Origin: Candidatus Microthrix subdominans
GTDB lineage: Bacteria; Actinomycetota; Acidimicrobiia; Acidimicrobiales; Microtrichaceae
Length of the DNA stretch: 64,000 bases
Direction: 5' to 3'
NCBI GenBank assembly: GCA_016719385.1
Contig: JADJZA010000009.1
Location: 62,001-126,000 of the forward strand
How positions within the stretch are numbered: position 1 is the first letter of the stretch; each line of letters begins with the position of its first letter. This document shows, in pieces, positions 25,937 to 33,587 of the stretch. The notes under the pieces were generated by a model that did no database searches, was not told where the DNA came from, and was given only the letters and a program-made list of their open reading frames with translations. Position numbers and translations under genes: made by a program.

Positions 25937-26235
25937 GAAGCGCGCCGCTCGCGTTCCGCCCGACGCTCCTCGGCAAGACGCTGAATTTGAGCGGGAACAG
26001 CACCGTCGTAGGGCAACGCGCCCTCCGGATCGCCGGGGTGGTCACCCACCCTCAGGTCCGCGTCGGTTTCGTACGGGAAACGGTCGAGCAACGAGAGTTC
26101 CGCTTCGATCACCAACCGTTGGAGGAGCAACTCCAGAGCGCGGTCGAAAAGCTCCGAATCCCGCAGGCCCGATCGGGTCCGCGCATCTTCGAGCCGATCG
26201 GCGTCGACCGTGGTGGAGATCCGCGTGCGTGCCAT
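25933..26235 (-). CDS. MazE-like ribbon-helix-helix antitoxin
   Basis: 100 residues. The N-terminus MARTRISTTVDADRLEDARTR is a ribbon-helix-helix DNA-binding fold as in actinobacterial MazE-type antitoxins, followed by a helical region rich in leucine (LFDRALELLLQRL) and an acidic, then basic, C-terminus. The ATG at 26235 is preferred to one eight codons earlier because the domain begins at MARTR. It forms a two-gene operon with the MazF-like toxin and lies just downstream of ribH on the same strand (41 bp between them). Confidence 0.82.
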   Translation of the reverse strand: MARTRISTTVDADRLEDARTRSGLRDSELFDRALELLLQRLVIEAELSLLDRFPYETDADLRVGDHPGDPEGALPYDGAVPAQIQRLAEERRAERERRAS

Positions 26236-26276
26236 GCCACGAAACGTAGCATGGACCAAAAACGTGCAGTCGGCGG

Positions 26277-26753
26277 CTAGTCGGCCAGTTGGTCGAGGGC
26301 GGCGAGCACGCGGGCGGTCTCGATGGCGGCCATCGCCGCGTCGAAGCCCTTATTGCCAGCCTTGGTGCCGGCCCGCTCGATCGCCTGGTCGATGTTCTCG
26401 GTCATCAGCACCTCGAAGATCACCGGCACGCCGGTGTCGGCCGCCGCCCGGGCGATCCCCGCCGCCGCCTGGCCGGCGACGTGCTCGTAATGGTCGGTCG
26501 AGCCCTTGATCACCGCGCCGAGCGTGATCACCGCATCGAAGGCGCCGGACTGGGCGCAGCGACGCGCTGCCACCGGAATCTCGAAGGCGCCCGGCACCAT
26601 CACGACGGTGATGTCGTCCTCGTCGACGCCGTGGCGGACCAGACCGTCGCGGGCGCCCTCCAACAGACGGGAGGTGATCAGGTCGTTGAAACGACCGGCG
26701 ACGATGCCGATCCTCAGGCCGGTGCCGTCGAGGTTTCCTTCGATCACGTTCAT
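26277..26753 (-). CDS. ribH: 6,7-dimethyl-8-ribityllumazine synthase
   Basis: 158 residues. Condenses 3,4-dihydroxybutanone 4-phosphate with the ribitylaminopyrimidine to lumazine, the penultimate riboflavin step. Landmarks: GIVAGRFNDLIT, VPGAFEIPVAARR, ITLGAVIKGSTDHYEHVA with the catalytic histidine, and GVLMTENIDQA-type sequence (here EVLMTENIDQAIERAG). The ATG overlaps the ribBA stop by four bases. Last gene of the ribD-ribE-ribBA-ribH run. Confidence 0.97.
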   Translation of the reverse strand: MNVIEGNLDGTGLRIGIVAGRFNDLITSRLLEGARDGLVRHGVDEDDITVVMVPGAFEIPVAARRCAQSGAFDAVITLGAVIKGSTDHYEHVAGQAAAGIARAAADTGVPVIFEVLMTENIDQAIERAGTKAGNKGFDAAMAAIETARVLAALDQLAD

Positions 26754-28012
26754 GGGGTCTCCACTTCGTCGTCCAAACCGGGGAGCAGATGGCCCATCAG
26801 CTCCCGCTTGGTCTGTAGGTAGCGCAGGTTCTCGGGGTTGGGCACCGACTCGATCGGCACCCGCTCGGTGATCTCCAGCCCGAAGCCGTCGAGCCCGCCG
26901 TACTTGGCCGGGTTGTTGGTCATCAACCGCATGGTGGTGATGCCCAGGTCATTGAGGATCTGCGAGCCGATGCCGTACTCGCGGGAGTCGACCGGCAGGC
27001 CCAGCGCCTCGTTGGCCTCGACGGTGTCGAGGCCCTCGTCCTGGAGCGAGTAGGCCCGGATCTTGTGCCCGATGCCGATGCCGCGCCCCTCGTGGCCACG
27101 CAGGTAGACGACGACGCCCAGGCCGTCCTCGGCGATCTGGGCCATGGCGGCGTCGAGCTGGACACCGCAATCGCAGCGCAGGCTGCCGAACACGTCGCCG
27201 GTGAGGCACTCGGAGTGCACGCGCACCAACACGTTCTGCTCACCGGACACGGCGCCGCGCACCAGCGCAACGTGCTGTTGACCGTCGAGCACCGACTCGT
27301 ACGCGAAGCAGGTGAAGTCGCCCCACACGGTGGGGATGCGGGCCTCCGCAACCCGGCGGACCAGCTTCTCGTTCTGTCGGCGGTAGCGGATCAGCTGCGC
27401 GATCGACACCATCAACAGGTCGTGCTCGGCGCAGAACTTCTCCAGGTCGGGCACCCGGGACATCGTGCCGTCGTCGTTGACGATCTCGCACAGCACGCCT
27501 GCCGGATACATCCCGGCCATGCGGGCCAGGTCGACGGCCGCCTCGGTGTGGCCGGCGCGCTTGAGTACCCCGCCCTCGGCGTAGCGCAGCGGGAAGATGT
27601 GGCCGGGCCGGGACAGGTCGGCCGGACGGCTGGCGGGATCGATCAGCGTGGCGATCGTTTTGGAACGGTCGGCGGCCGAGATGCCGGTGGTGACACCCTC
27701 GATCGCATCGACGGTGTAGGTGAAGGCGGTGCGCTGGCTCTCGGTGTTGTTGTCGCGCACCATCAAGGGAATGTCGAGCTCGTCGAGGCGGTCACCGGTG
27801 ACCGACACGCAGATCACCCCCGAGGTGTGGCGGACGAAGAAGGCGAGCGCCTCGGGCGTGGCCGCCTCGGCGGCGATGATCAGGTCGCCCTCGTTCTCGC
27901 GGTCCTCATCGTCGACGACAACGACGACCTCACCGCGGGCGATCGCAGCGATCGCCTCGGGCACCGTGCAGAATGTCGTCGCCTCGCCCCTTTCGGCTGT
28001 GGCTTCACTCAT
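26750..28012 (-). CDS. ribBA: Bifunctional 3,4-dihydroxy-2-butanone 4-phosphate synthase / GTP cyclohydrolase II
   Basis: 420 residues, both riboflavin-precursor branches in one protein. The RibB half has the acidic metal motif VVDDEDRENEGDLIIAAE, TSGVICVSV and RAGHTEAAVDLARMAG. The RibA half has the zinc cysteines in CLTGDVFGSLRCDCGVQL, YLRGHEGRGIGIGHKI and the GTP-binding TNNPAKYGGL. The ATG at 28012 is used because homology starts there; it overlaps the ribE stop region by 8 bp. A longer open frame upstream is ribE sequence in another frame. No FMN riboswitch is possible in this packed arrangement. Confidence 0.97.
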   Translation of the reverse strand: MSEATAERGEATTFCTVPEAIAAIARGEVVVVVDDEDRENEGDLIIAAEAATPEALAFFVRHTSGVICVSVTGDRLDELDIPLMVRDNNTESQRTAFTYTVDAIEGVTTGISAADRSKTIATLIDPASRPADLSRPGHIFPLRYAEGGVLKRAGHTEAAVDLARMAGMYPAGVLCEIVNDDGTMSRVPDLEKFCAEHDLLMVSIAQLIRYRRQNEKLVRRVAEARIPTVWGDFTCFAYESVLDGQQHVALVRGAVSGEQNVLVRVHSECLTGDVFGSLRCDCGVQLDAAMAQIAEDGLGVVVYLRGHEGRGIGIGHKIRAYSLQDEGLDTVEANEALGLPVDSREYGIGSQILNDLGITTMRLMTNNPAKYGGLDGFGLEITERVPIESVPNPENLRYLQTKRELMGHLLPGLDDEVETP

Positions 28013-28607
28013 CGTCGCTCCTGTCGGTTGCATGCTGCTGGTCGGGGGTTCCGCCCAACATCGATTCCACGTACTTGGCCACCACGTCAACCTCCAGGTT
28101 CACCCGCTCCCCCACCCCGCGCCGACCCAGGTTGGTGACCTCGGCGGTGTGCGGGATGACCGCCACGGTGAACGAGGTGTCATCGAGCGACGCCACGGTG
28201 AGGCTGACGCCGTCGACGGTCACCGAGCCCTTCTCGACCAGGTACCGCTGGAGCCCGTCGGGGATGGCCACCCGAAGGTCGGGCACCGGCTCGAGCACCT
28301 CGGCGACCGCGTCGACGTGGCCCTGCACCAGGTGACCGCCGAGGCGGTCGGACAGACGGAGAGGCCGCTCGAGGTTGACCGGGTCGCCCACAGCCAGGTC
28401 GCCCAGGTTGGTGCGCCGTTCGGTCTCGTCCGACACGTCGGCCTCCCACCAGCCGTCGCCCTGGGCGACGACGGTCAGACAACACCCGTTGACGGCGATC
28501 GAGTCGCCCAGCCGGGCATCCTCGATCACCGTGTCGGCGGCGATCCGCACCCGTTGGCCGCGCTGGGAGTGCAGCCGGCCAAGCTCCTCGACGATTCCGG
28601 TGAACAT
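28005..28607 (-). CDS. ribE: Riboflavin synthase, alpha chain
   Basis: 200 residues forming the two lumazine-binding repeats of riboflavin synthase. Each repeat starts with its typical motif: MFTGIVEELG at the N-terminus and HLVQGHVDAVAEV about residue 95. NGCCLTVVA and VSLTVASLDDTSFTVAVIPHTAEVT (two halves of the motif, one per repeat) are visible. The start is ATG 28607 because MFTGIVEE is the universal N-terminus; an upstream in-frame ATG lies within ribD. It overlaps ribBA by 8 bp. Confidence 0.96.
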   Translation of the reverse strand: MFTGIVEELGRLHSQRGQRVRIAADTVIEDARLGDSIAVNGCCLTVVAQGDGWWEADVSDETERRTNLGDLAVGDPVNLERPLRLSDRLGGHLVQGHVDAVAEVLEPVPDLRVAIPDGLQRYLVEKGSVTVDGVSLTVASLDDTSFTVAVIPHTAEVTNLGRRGVGERVNLEVDVVAKYVESMLGGTPDQQHATDRSDDE

Positions 28608-28611
28608 CGCT

Positions 28612-29646
28612 TCAGTGCTCCAGGTGATCGGTGACATGGTCGGCCTCAGCCGGCTTCTCGGGCGGCCGGGCGGCCAGTTCGATGCGCACGTCGTCGCCCA
28701 GGCGGTCGACCGAGATCAGCTCACCCCGCCAAACGTCGCCCATGCTCCACGCCCCCGGCCCGGAGAACAGGCTGCGGGCGTCATCGCCGCCGAAGAGCGC
28801 CGGAGCGAAGTACAGGACGTATCGGTCGACCAGTCCGGCCCGGTGAAATGCCCCGGCCACCGCAGCCCCGCCCTCGATCAGCACCTGGACCATGCCCCGC
28901 TCGGCCAGATCGACGAGCACGTCCTCCGGGTCCCCGGACAGCTCGAGGCAGGGGTGGATCAGGGCGCCCTCGGGCGCCGTGCCCAAGACGACCCGAACCG
29001 GGTTGTAGTCCTCGGGATGGGCGCCGGTGGGCGGCTGCCAGTCGCGAACGGTCAGGTTGGGGTCGTCGTTACGGACCGTCTGGGCGCCGACGATGATGGC
29101 GTCACTTTCGGCTCGCAGGCGGTGACCGTCGCTGCGGGAGGCGGGGCCCGTGATCCACTTGGAGCTGCCGTCGGGAGCGGCGGTGTAGCCGTCGAGGGAC
29201 GCCGCCAGCTTGAGCACGACGAAGGGCCGGCCGGTGCGGCGCTGGTGCAGGTAGGGGGCCAGCTGGGCCTCCACCTTGTCGGCGACCACGCCGACGTCGA
29301 CCGTGATGCCCGCAGCCCGGAGTGCCTCCACGCCGGTGCCGTCGGTGCGGGGGTCGGGGTCGAGCACGCCGACGACGATCCGGGCCAGGCCCGCTGCGAT
29401 GATGGCCTCGGTGCACGGCGGCGTGCGGCCGTGATGGGCGCACGGCTCGAGGGTGACGTACATCGTGGCACCGGCGGCGCGGTCGCCGGCCCGCTCGATC
29501 GCCACTTTCTCGGCGTGGGCCTGGCCCGGTGCACGGGTGGCGCCGGTGATCAGCTCGCCGTCGGCGGTCACCAGGATCGCACCCACCCACGGGTTGGGTG
29601 TGGCCACCCAGCGCGCGTCGGCGCCGGCGGCGATCGCCCGCTGCAT
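28612..29646 (-). CDS. ribD: Bifunctional riboflavin deaminase/reductase
   Basis: 344 residues. The N-terminal cytidine-deaminase fold has the zinc motif HAEKVAIERA and LEPCAHHGRTPPCTEAI, and acts on the GTP-derived pyrimidine. The C-terminal dihydrofolate-reductase-like domain (from about residue 145, RPFVVLKLAASLDGYTA, then SDAIIVGAQTVRNDDPNLTVR and VLIEGGAAVAGAF) reduces the ribosyl side chain. The ATG at 29646 comes 43 bases after the stop of the MogA/MoaB-like gene; the NPWVGAILV region is preceded by a normal-length leader. It ends four bases before the ribE start. Confidence 0.96.
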   Translation of the reverse strand: MQRAIAAGADARWVATPNPWVGAILVTADGELITGATRAPGQAHAEKVAIERAGDRAAGATMYVTLEPCAHHGRTPPCTEAIIAAGLARIVVGVLDPDPRTDGTGVEALRAAGITVDVGVVADKVEAQLAPYLHQRRTGRPFVVLKLAASLDGYTAAPDGSSKWITGPASRSDGHRLRAESDAIIVGAQTVRNDDPNLTVRDWQPPTGAHPEDYNPVRVVLGTAPEGALIHPCLELSGDPEDVLVDLAERGMVQVLIEGGAAVAGAFHRAGLVDRYVLYFAPALFGGDDARSLFSGPGAWSMGDVWRGELISVDRLGDDVRIELAARPPEKPAEADHVTDHLEH

Positions 29647-29689
29647 CAGCTCCCGATCCCGGGTGGTGGTGATGATGTCGATCTCGGCC

Positions 29690-30211
29690 CTACTGATCGG
29701 GGGTCGGGTGCGGATCCCGCTTCCCGCCGAGGAGCGCGAGCGCGTGGGGGACGACGTCGAGGACCGACTCGAGGGTCTCGACCGCGCCGCCGGGCGAGCC
29801 GGGCAGGTTGAGGATCAACGATCGACCCCGAACGCCGGCCACACCGCGCGACAGGCGGTTGAGTGGCGACGCGGTGGCCATGGCGGTCGTCAGCCCGGGG
29901 GCCGGCTTGTCGAGGATGCGGCGGGTGCCTTCCGGGGTGTCATCCCGAGGACCGAATCCGGTGCCGCCGGTCGTGGCGATGAGACCGACGAAGTTGAGGG
30001 CCATGTAGGAAAGCGTGTTGGAGACGTTGTCGACGCCGTCGGAGATGGTGCGATGCTCGATCACCTCGAAGCCGGCGGCCTCCAGGTGCGACACCAAGCC
30101 CGCGCCCGAGGAATCCTTGCGGACGCCGGCCATCACCCCGTCGGACACGGTGAGCACCTTCGCCTGCTGCTTGTGCTCGGTTGCGTCGGTCGTCCCGGCG
30201 TCGCCAGTCAT
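29690..30211 (-). CDS. MogA/MoaB-type molybdopterin-binding domain protein
   Basis: 173 residues with the MoCF-biosynthesis fold: VLTVSDGVMAG, LIATTGGTGFGPRDDTPEGT, and the C-terminal SLILNLPGSPGGAVETLESVLDVVPHAL, typical of MogA/MoaB that adenylate molybdopterin. AGGAGA ribosome site lies four bases before ATG 30211, so this start is preferred to one five codons upstream. It stands between rsmB and ribD, where many actinobacteria have rpe. No other molybdenum cofactor gene is nearby, so its pathway role is inferred from family only. Confidence 0.88.
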   Translation of the reverse strand: MTGDAGTTDATEHKQQAKVLTVSDGVMAGVRKDSSGAGLVSHLEAAGFEVIEHRTISDGVDNVSNTLSYMALNFVGLIATTGGTGFGPRDDTPEGTRRILDKPAPGLTTAMATASPLNRLSRGVAGVRGRSLILNLPGSPGGAVETLESVLDVVPHALALLGGKRDPHPTPDQ

Positions 30212-30253
30212 CTGTCTCCTTGCCATCTCGGGCCATAGCGGCCGCGTTGGATG

Positions 30254-31438
30254 TTAGTGCTGGGGTGCCCGGTGCAGGGTAGCCAGGGCCATGCCGTCGG
30301 TGCCTTCACGCTGGGGCAACAGAATCGACACCGGGCCGTCGCTCTCCCAGGGGCCTTCCAGCGGCGCGTCGGCGCCAAACTCGGGGTGGTCGTCGAGGAA
30401 CGCTTCGACCACGTCGACGCTCTCGGCCCGGGTGAGGGTGCAGACGCTGTAGGTGAGGGTGCCGCCCGGCTTGACCAGCGGCGCCGCCGCCTCGAGCAGG
30501 CGGCGCTGCAGCTTGGCCAGGTTGGCCGGATCCTCGGGGGCCACCCGCCAGCGCAGGTCGGGACGGCGGTGCATGACCCCCAGCCCGGAACAGGGCGCAT
30601 CGACGAGCACGCGGTCGGCGCTGCGGTTGCGCAGGGGCGGTGACGTGGCGTCGGCGCGCACCGCATGCACGTCCGAGCCCAGCCTGGCGGCGTTCTCGAC
30701 GACCAGATCGACCCGGTGGGCGACCAGATCGGCGGCGATGACCGTGGCACCGGAGGCCGCCATGCCGGTCGCTTTGCCGCCGGGGGCGGCGCACACGTCG
30801 ACGACGAGCTCACCCGGGAGGGCACCGACCGCATCGGTCACCCAGGTCGACGCCCGGTCCTGGGTGTAGCCGTCGGCTCGCACGGTGGGCGCCACCGGCC
30901 GGTTCATCGCCTCCAAGGCCTCCTCGGCCACATCGCGACCGAGGTCGGTTTCAAGTCGTTCGACGATCCAGTCCGGATAGGACAGCTCTTCGCCCAGGCT
31001 GCGCCACCGGGGCGGGTCGGACCGCACCACGTTGCGCAGCACGGCGTTGACCAGGCCCCGCCACCGCTTGGGCACGGCGCCAACCGTCGTGTTGAGCGCG
31101 GCGTGGTCGGGAAACCCCACCTCCAGCTGGTAGGCGCCCAGGCGCAGAGCCCGCACCGCCACGTCGGCGGGTCGGCGGTCGAGGAACGGGTCGATGATCG
31201 CGTCCAGGCGCCGTCGTTGCCGCACGGTGCCGTAGGTCAGCTCGGTGACCAGGCGCCGGTCGGCGTCGCCCAGGTCGCAGCGGTCGAGGGCCCGGGGCAC
31301 GACCAGGTTGGCCCACGCGCCGTCATCCTCGATGCGGGCGAGCAGGTCGAGCGCCAGGCGCCGGGGCGCCACGCCCGGTACCTCTGCGCCCTTCGCCGGG
31401 CGGTGGGCAGTTCGGTTGGCAGCGCGTCGTTCAGCCAC
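30254..31438 (-). CDS. rsmB: 16S rRNA (cytosine-5)-methyltransferase RsmB
   Basis: 394 residues. The N-terminal about 130 form a NusB-like RNA-binding domain (RRLALDLLARIEDDGAWAN, RRLVTELTYGTVRQRRRLD). The C-terminal part is a SAM methyltransferase with VDVCAAPGGKATGMA, the RNA-linking cysteine motif VLVDAPCSGLGVM and the nucleophile motif TYSVCTLTRAE. It methylates C967 of 16S rRNA in E. coli. The GTG start at 31438 overlaps the fmt stop by 8 bp, giving a def-fmt-rsmB operon. Confidence 0.95.
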   Translation of the reverse strand: MAERRAANRTAHRPAKGAEVPGVAPRRLALDLLARIEDDGAWANLVVPRALDRCDLGDADRRLVTELTYGTVRQRRRLDAIIDPFLDRRPADVAVRALRLGAYQLEVGFPDHAALNTTVGAVPKRWRGLVNAVLRNVVRSDPPRWRSLGEELSYPDWIVERLETDLGRDVAEEALEAMNRPVAPTVRADGYTQDRASTWVTDAVGALPGELVVDVCAAPGGKATGMAASGATVIAADLVAHRVDLVVENAARLGSDVHAVRADATSPPLRNRSADRVLVDAPCSGLGVMHRRPDLRWRVAPEDPANLAKLQRRLLEAAAPLVKPGGTLTYSVCTLTRAESVDVVEAFLDDHPEFGADAPLEGPWESDGPVSILLPQREGTDGMALATLHRAPQH

Positions 31439-32354
31439 CGAGGCGCTCCCCCGGCTCGGGGCGCAGGCCGCGCAGGAACTCGGTGGCGTCCTGGCGGGCC
31501 CGACCGGCCAGCTGCACTTCGACCAGGCGCAGGCCCCCGCAGGCGGTGCCGACGATGTCGGCGTCGAGCACGCCGGGCGGTGGAATCTCGGCCGCGGAGG
31601 GTGCGACGATCTCGGCCCGCCACACCTTCAGCCGCTCGCCACGCAGTGTGGTCCATGCCCCGCCGACCCGCACCCGACGGTCGAGCTCGATCGCGGGGGC
31701 CTCGTCGAAGCGCAGTTCGAGATCGTCGCCCGTGATCTTGGTGGCGTAGGTGGTGGTCCCCGATTGCGGGCGGGGATCGGTCAACCCGGAACCGAGGGTG
31801 TCGATCAGCAGCTCGGCGCCTCGAGCGCTCAGCTCGGTCCGTAGCTCGGCGGCAGTGCTGGTCGGAGCGATCGGCACGGCGACCTCGGCGTAGACCGGCC
31901 CGGTGTCGAGGCCCTCCTCGACACCCATCACCGCCACCCCGGTGGCATCGTCGCCGGCGAGGAGTGCCCGCTCGACCGGGGCGGCACCCCGCCATCGGGG
32001 CAGCAACGAGAAGTGCAGGTTGACCATCGGCAGCGCTTCGAGCAGCGGCCGGCGCAGGATCTGTCCGTAGGCGACGACAACGCCCAGGTCGGCGCCGTCC
32101 TCGGCCGCTGTGGCCGCATCGGTCAGGTCGTCGGTCACCTTCAGGCCCAGCCGAAGCGCTGCCGCCTTGACCGGGGTCGGCGTCGGCGAGCCCCGCCGGC
32201 TGCGCCGTCGGTCGGGAGCGCTGACGACCAGATCGACCCGATGGCCGGCGGCGATGAGCGCCTCGAGGGGCGCCACCGCCTCGGCGGGCGAGCCGAAGTA
32301 GACGATGCTGGTCGGCCGGGTCGGGGGCGGAGGAAGGGGCTGGGCGTCGCTCAC
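31431..32354 (-). CDS. fmt: Methionyl-tRNA formyltransferase
   Basis: 307 residues. Formylates the initiator methionyl-tRNA. It has YFGSPAEAVAPLEAL at the start, VVVAYGQILRRPLLEALP, the active-site loop NLHFSLLPRWRGAAPVERALLAGD and GVAVMGVEEGLDTGPVY, with a C-terminal OB-like domain. The start is GTG 32354 overlapping the def stop (GTGA). A longer open frame upstream is def coding sequence read in another frame. It is coupled to def, which removes the formyl group later. Confidence 0.96.
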   Translation of the reverse strand: MSDAQPLPPPPTRPTSIVYFGSPAEAVAPLEALIAAGHRVDLVVSAPDRRRSRRGSPTPTPVKAAALRLGLKVTDDLTDAATAAEDGADLGVVVAYGQILRRPLLEALPMVNLHFSLLPRWRGAAPVERALLAGDDATGVAVMGVEEGLDTGPVYAEVAVPIAPTSTAAELRTELSARGAELLIDTLGSGLTDPRPQSGTTTYATKITGDDLELRFDEAPAIELDRRVRVGGAWTTLRGERLKVWRAEIVAPSAAEIPPPGVLDADIVGTACGGLRLVEVQLAGRARQDATEFLRGLRPEPGERLGG

Positions 32355-32920
32355 CGACTCCCGCCGAAGAGGGCGTCGCTGCCCAGCCGCTTCCTGGATC
32401 GGTCGGGCAGCTCGTCGGGGCCGCGCTCCCCCATCATCATCTCGCGCACCTGCTTCTTGGCCATCTTGCGCTGATCGGCCTCGAGATGGTCGAGCAGCAG
32501 CACGCCGTCGAGGTGATCGAGCTCGTGTTGGATCAGGCGGGCGGCGAGCTCGTCGGCCTCCCAGTCGACCTCGTTGCCGTCGAGGTCGATCCCCCGCACG
32601 TGGACCTGCCTGGGGCGGGCGATCTCGAAGTAGAGTCCGGGTACCGAGAGACAGCCCTCGTCGAAGAGCCATTCGCCGTCCGACTCGACGATCTCGGGGT
32701 TGATCAGGGCCTTTGGACCGCCGTCGTCACCGAGGTCATAGACAAAAAAGCGCTGCTTGATGCCCACCTGTGGGGCGGCCAGACCGAGGCCGGGCGCGGC
32801 GTACATCGTCTCGGCCATGTCCGCCGCCAGGCGAACCAGGCGTTCGTCGATGTCATCGACCACCTCGGCGCGCTGGCGCAGTACCGGGTCGCCGACGATG
32901 CGGATGCGTGACGCAGTCAT
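32351..32920 (-). CDS. def: Peptide deformylase
   Basis: 189 residues. A metalloenzyme that removes the N-formyl group from nascent proteins. All three motifs are present: GLGLAAPQVG, EGCLSVPG with the metal cysteine, and QHELDHLDGVLLLD with the metal histidines and catalytic glutamate. It has a basic C-terminal extension (LPDRSRKRLGSDALFGG). The ATG at 32920 begins the operon def-fmt-rsmB; upstream is a divergent methyltransferase gene 58 bp away, so the promoter lies in that gap. Confidence 0.96.
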   Translation of the reverse strand: MTASRIRIVGDPVLRQRAEVVDDIDERLVRLAADMAETMYAAPGLGLAAPQVGIKQRFFVYDLGDDGGPKALINPEIVESDGEWLFDEGCLSVPGLYFEIARPRQVHVRGIDLDGNEVDWEADELAARLIQHELDHLDGVLLLDHLEADQRKMAKKQVREMMMGERGPDELPDRSRKRLGSDALFGGSR

Positions 32921-32978
32921 GGTCCCAGCGTACCGCCGGGGGCCGGCTCCTCGAAGATCACCGGCCTACACTCCGCCG

Positions 32979-33578
32979 GTGGATCAGCAGTATTTCAGCG
33001 CCCAACCGAGCTCCAAGCGGCGCACCCGGCAGATCGAGGTGACGCTCGACGGTGAGACGCTGACCTTCCAGACCGATTCCGGGGTGTTTTCGCCCGGTCG
33101 CCTGGACCTGGGGTCGGCCACGCTGTTGCGGCTGGCACCGCCACCCCCGCCCGACGCCGCCGTGCTGGTCGACCTCGGGGCCGGCTGGGGGCCGCTGAGC
33201 GTGGCACTGGCGCGTCGCACCCCGACCGGCACCGTGTGGGCGGTCGAGCCCAACGATCGGGCGCGCGAGCTGTGTGCGATCAACGCCCAACGGTTGGCAC
33301 CCGGGCGGATCCGCACCGTCGGCCCCGACGGAGGTCCCGATGCCCCGATCGACCTGTTGTGGTCCAACCCACCGGTGCGCATCGGCAAGGCCGAGCTCTA
33401 TCCGCTGCTCGAGTCGTGGCTGGACCGCCTGGCGCCCGACGGCCGGGCGGTGTTCGTCATGAGCAAGAACCTGGGTGGTGACTCGTTGCACCGTCATCTG
33501 GAGGACCGGGGGCATCCGGTGGAGCGCCTGGGTTCCAAGGCCGGCTACCGGGTGCTGTCGATCGAACCACGCCGGTAG
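32979..33578 (+). CDS. RsmC/RlmG-like class I SAM methyltransferase
   Basis: 199 residues. The fold is that of the MTS family that methylates 16S/23S rRNA guanines. Beta strands TLTFQTDSGVFSPGRLDLGSA (split as usual), the SAM loop VLVDLGAGWGPLSVALA, VWAVEPNDRARELC, and the catalytic DLLWSNPPVRIGK (NPPV where NPPF is usual) are visible, then RAVFVMSKNLGGD. It is half the length of full RsmC, lacking the N-terminal duplicate domain, as common in Gram-positives. The GTG at 32979 is chosen because homology starts at DQQYFS. It lies on the opposite strand to the flanking def and priA. Confidence 0.88.
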   Translation: MDQQYFSAQPSSKRRTRQIEVTLDGETLTFQTDSGVFSPGRLDLGSATLLRLAPPPPPDAAVLVDLGAGWGPLSVALARRTPTGTVWAVEPNDRARELCAINAQRLAPGRIRTVGPDGGPDAPIDLLWSNPPVRIGKAELYPLLESWLDRLAPDGRAVFVMSKNLGGDSLHRHLEDRGHPVERLGSKAGYRVLSIEPRR

Positions 33579-33587
33579 TCGGACCCG

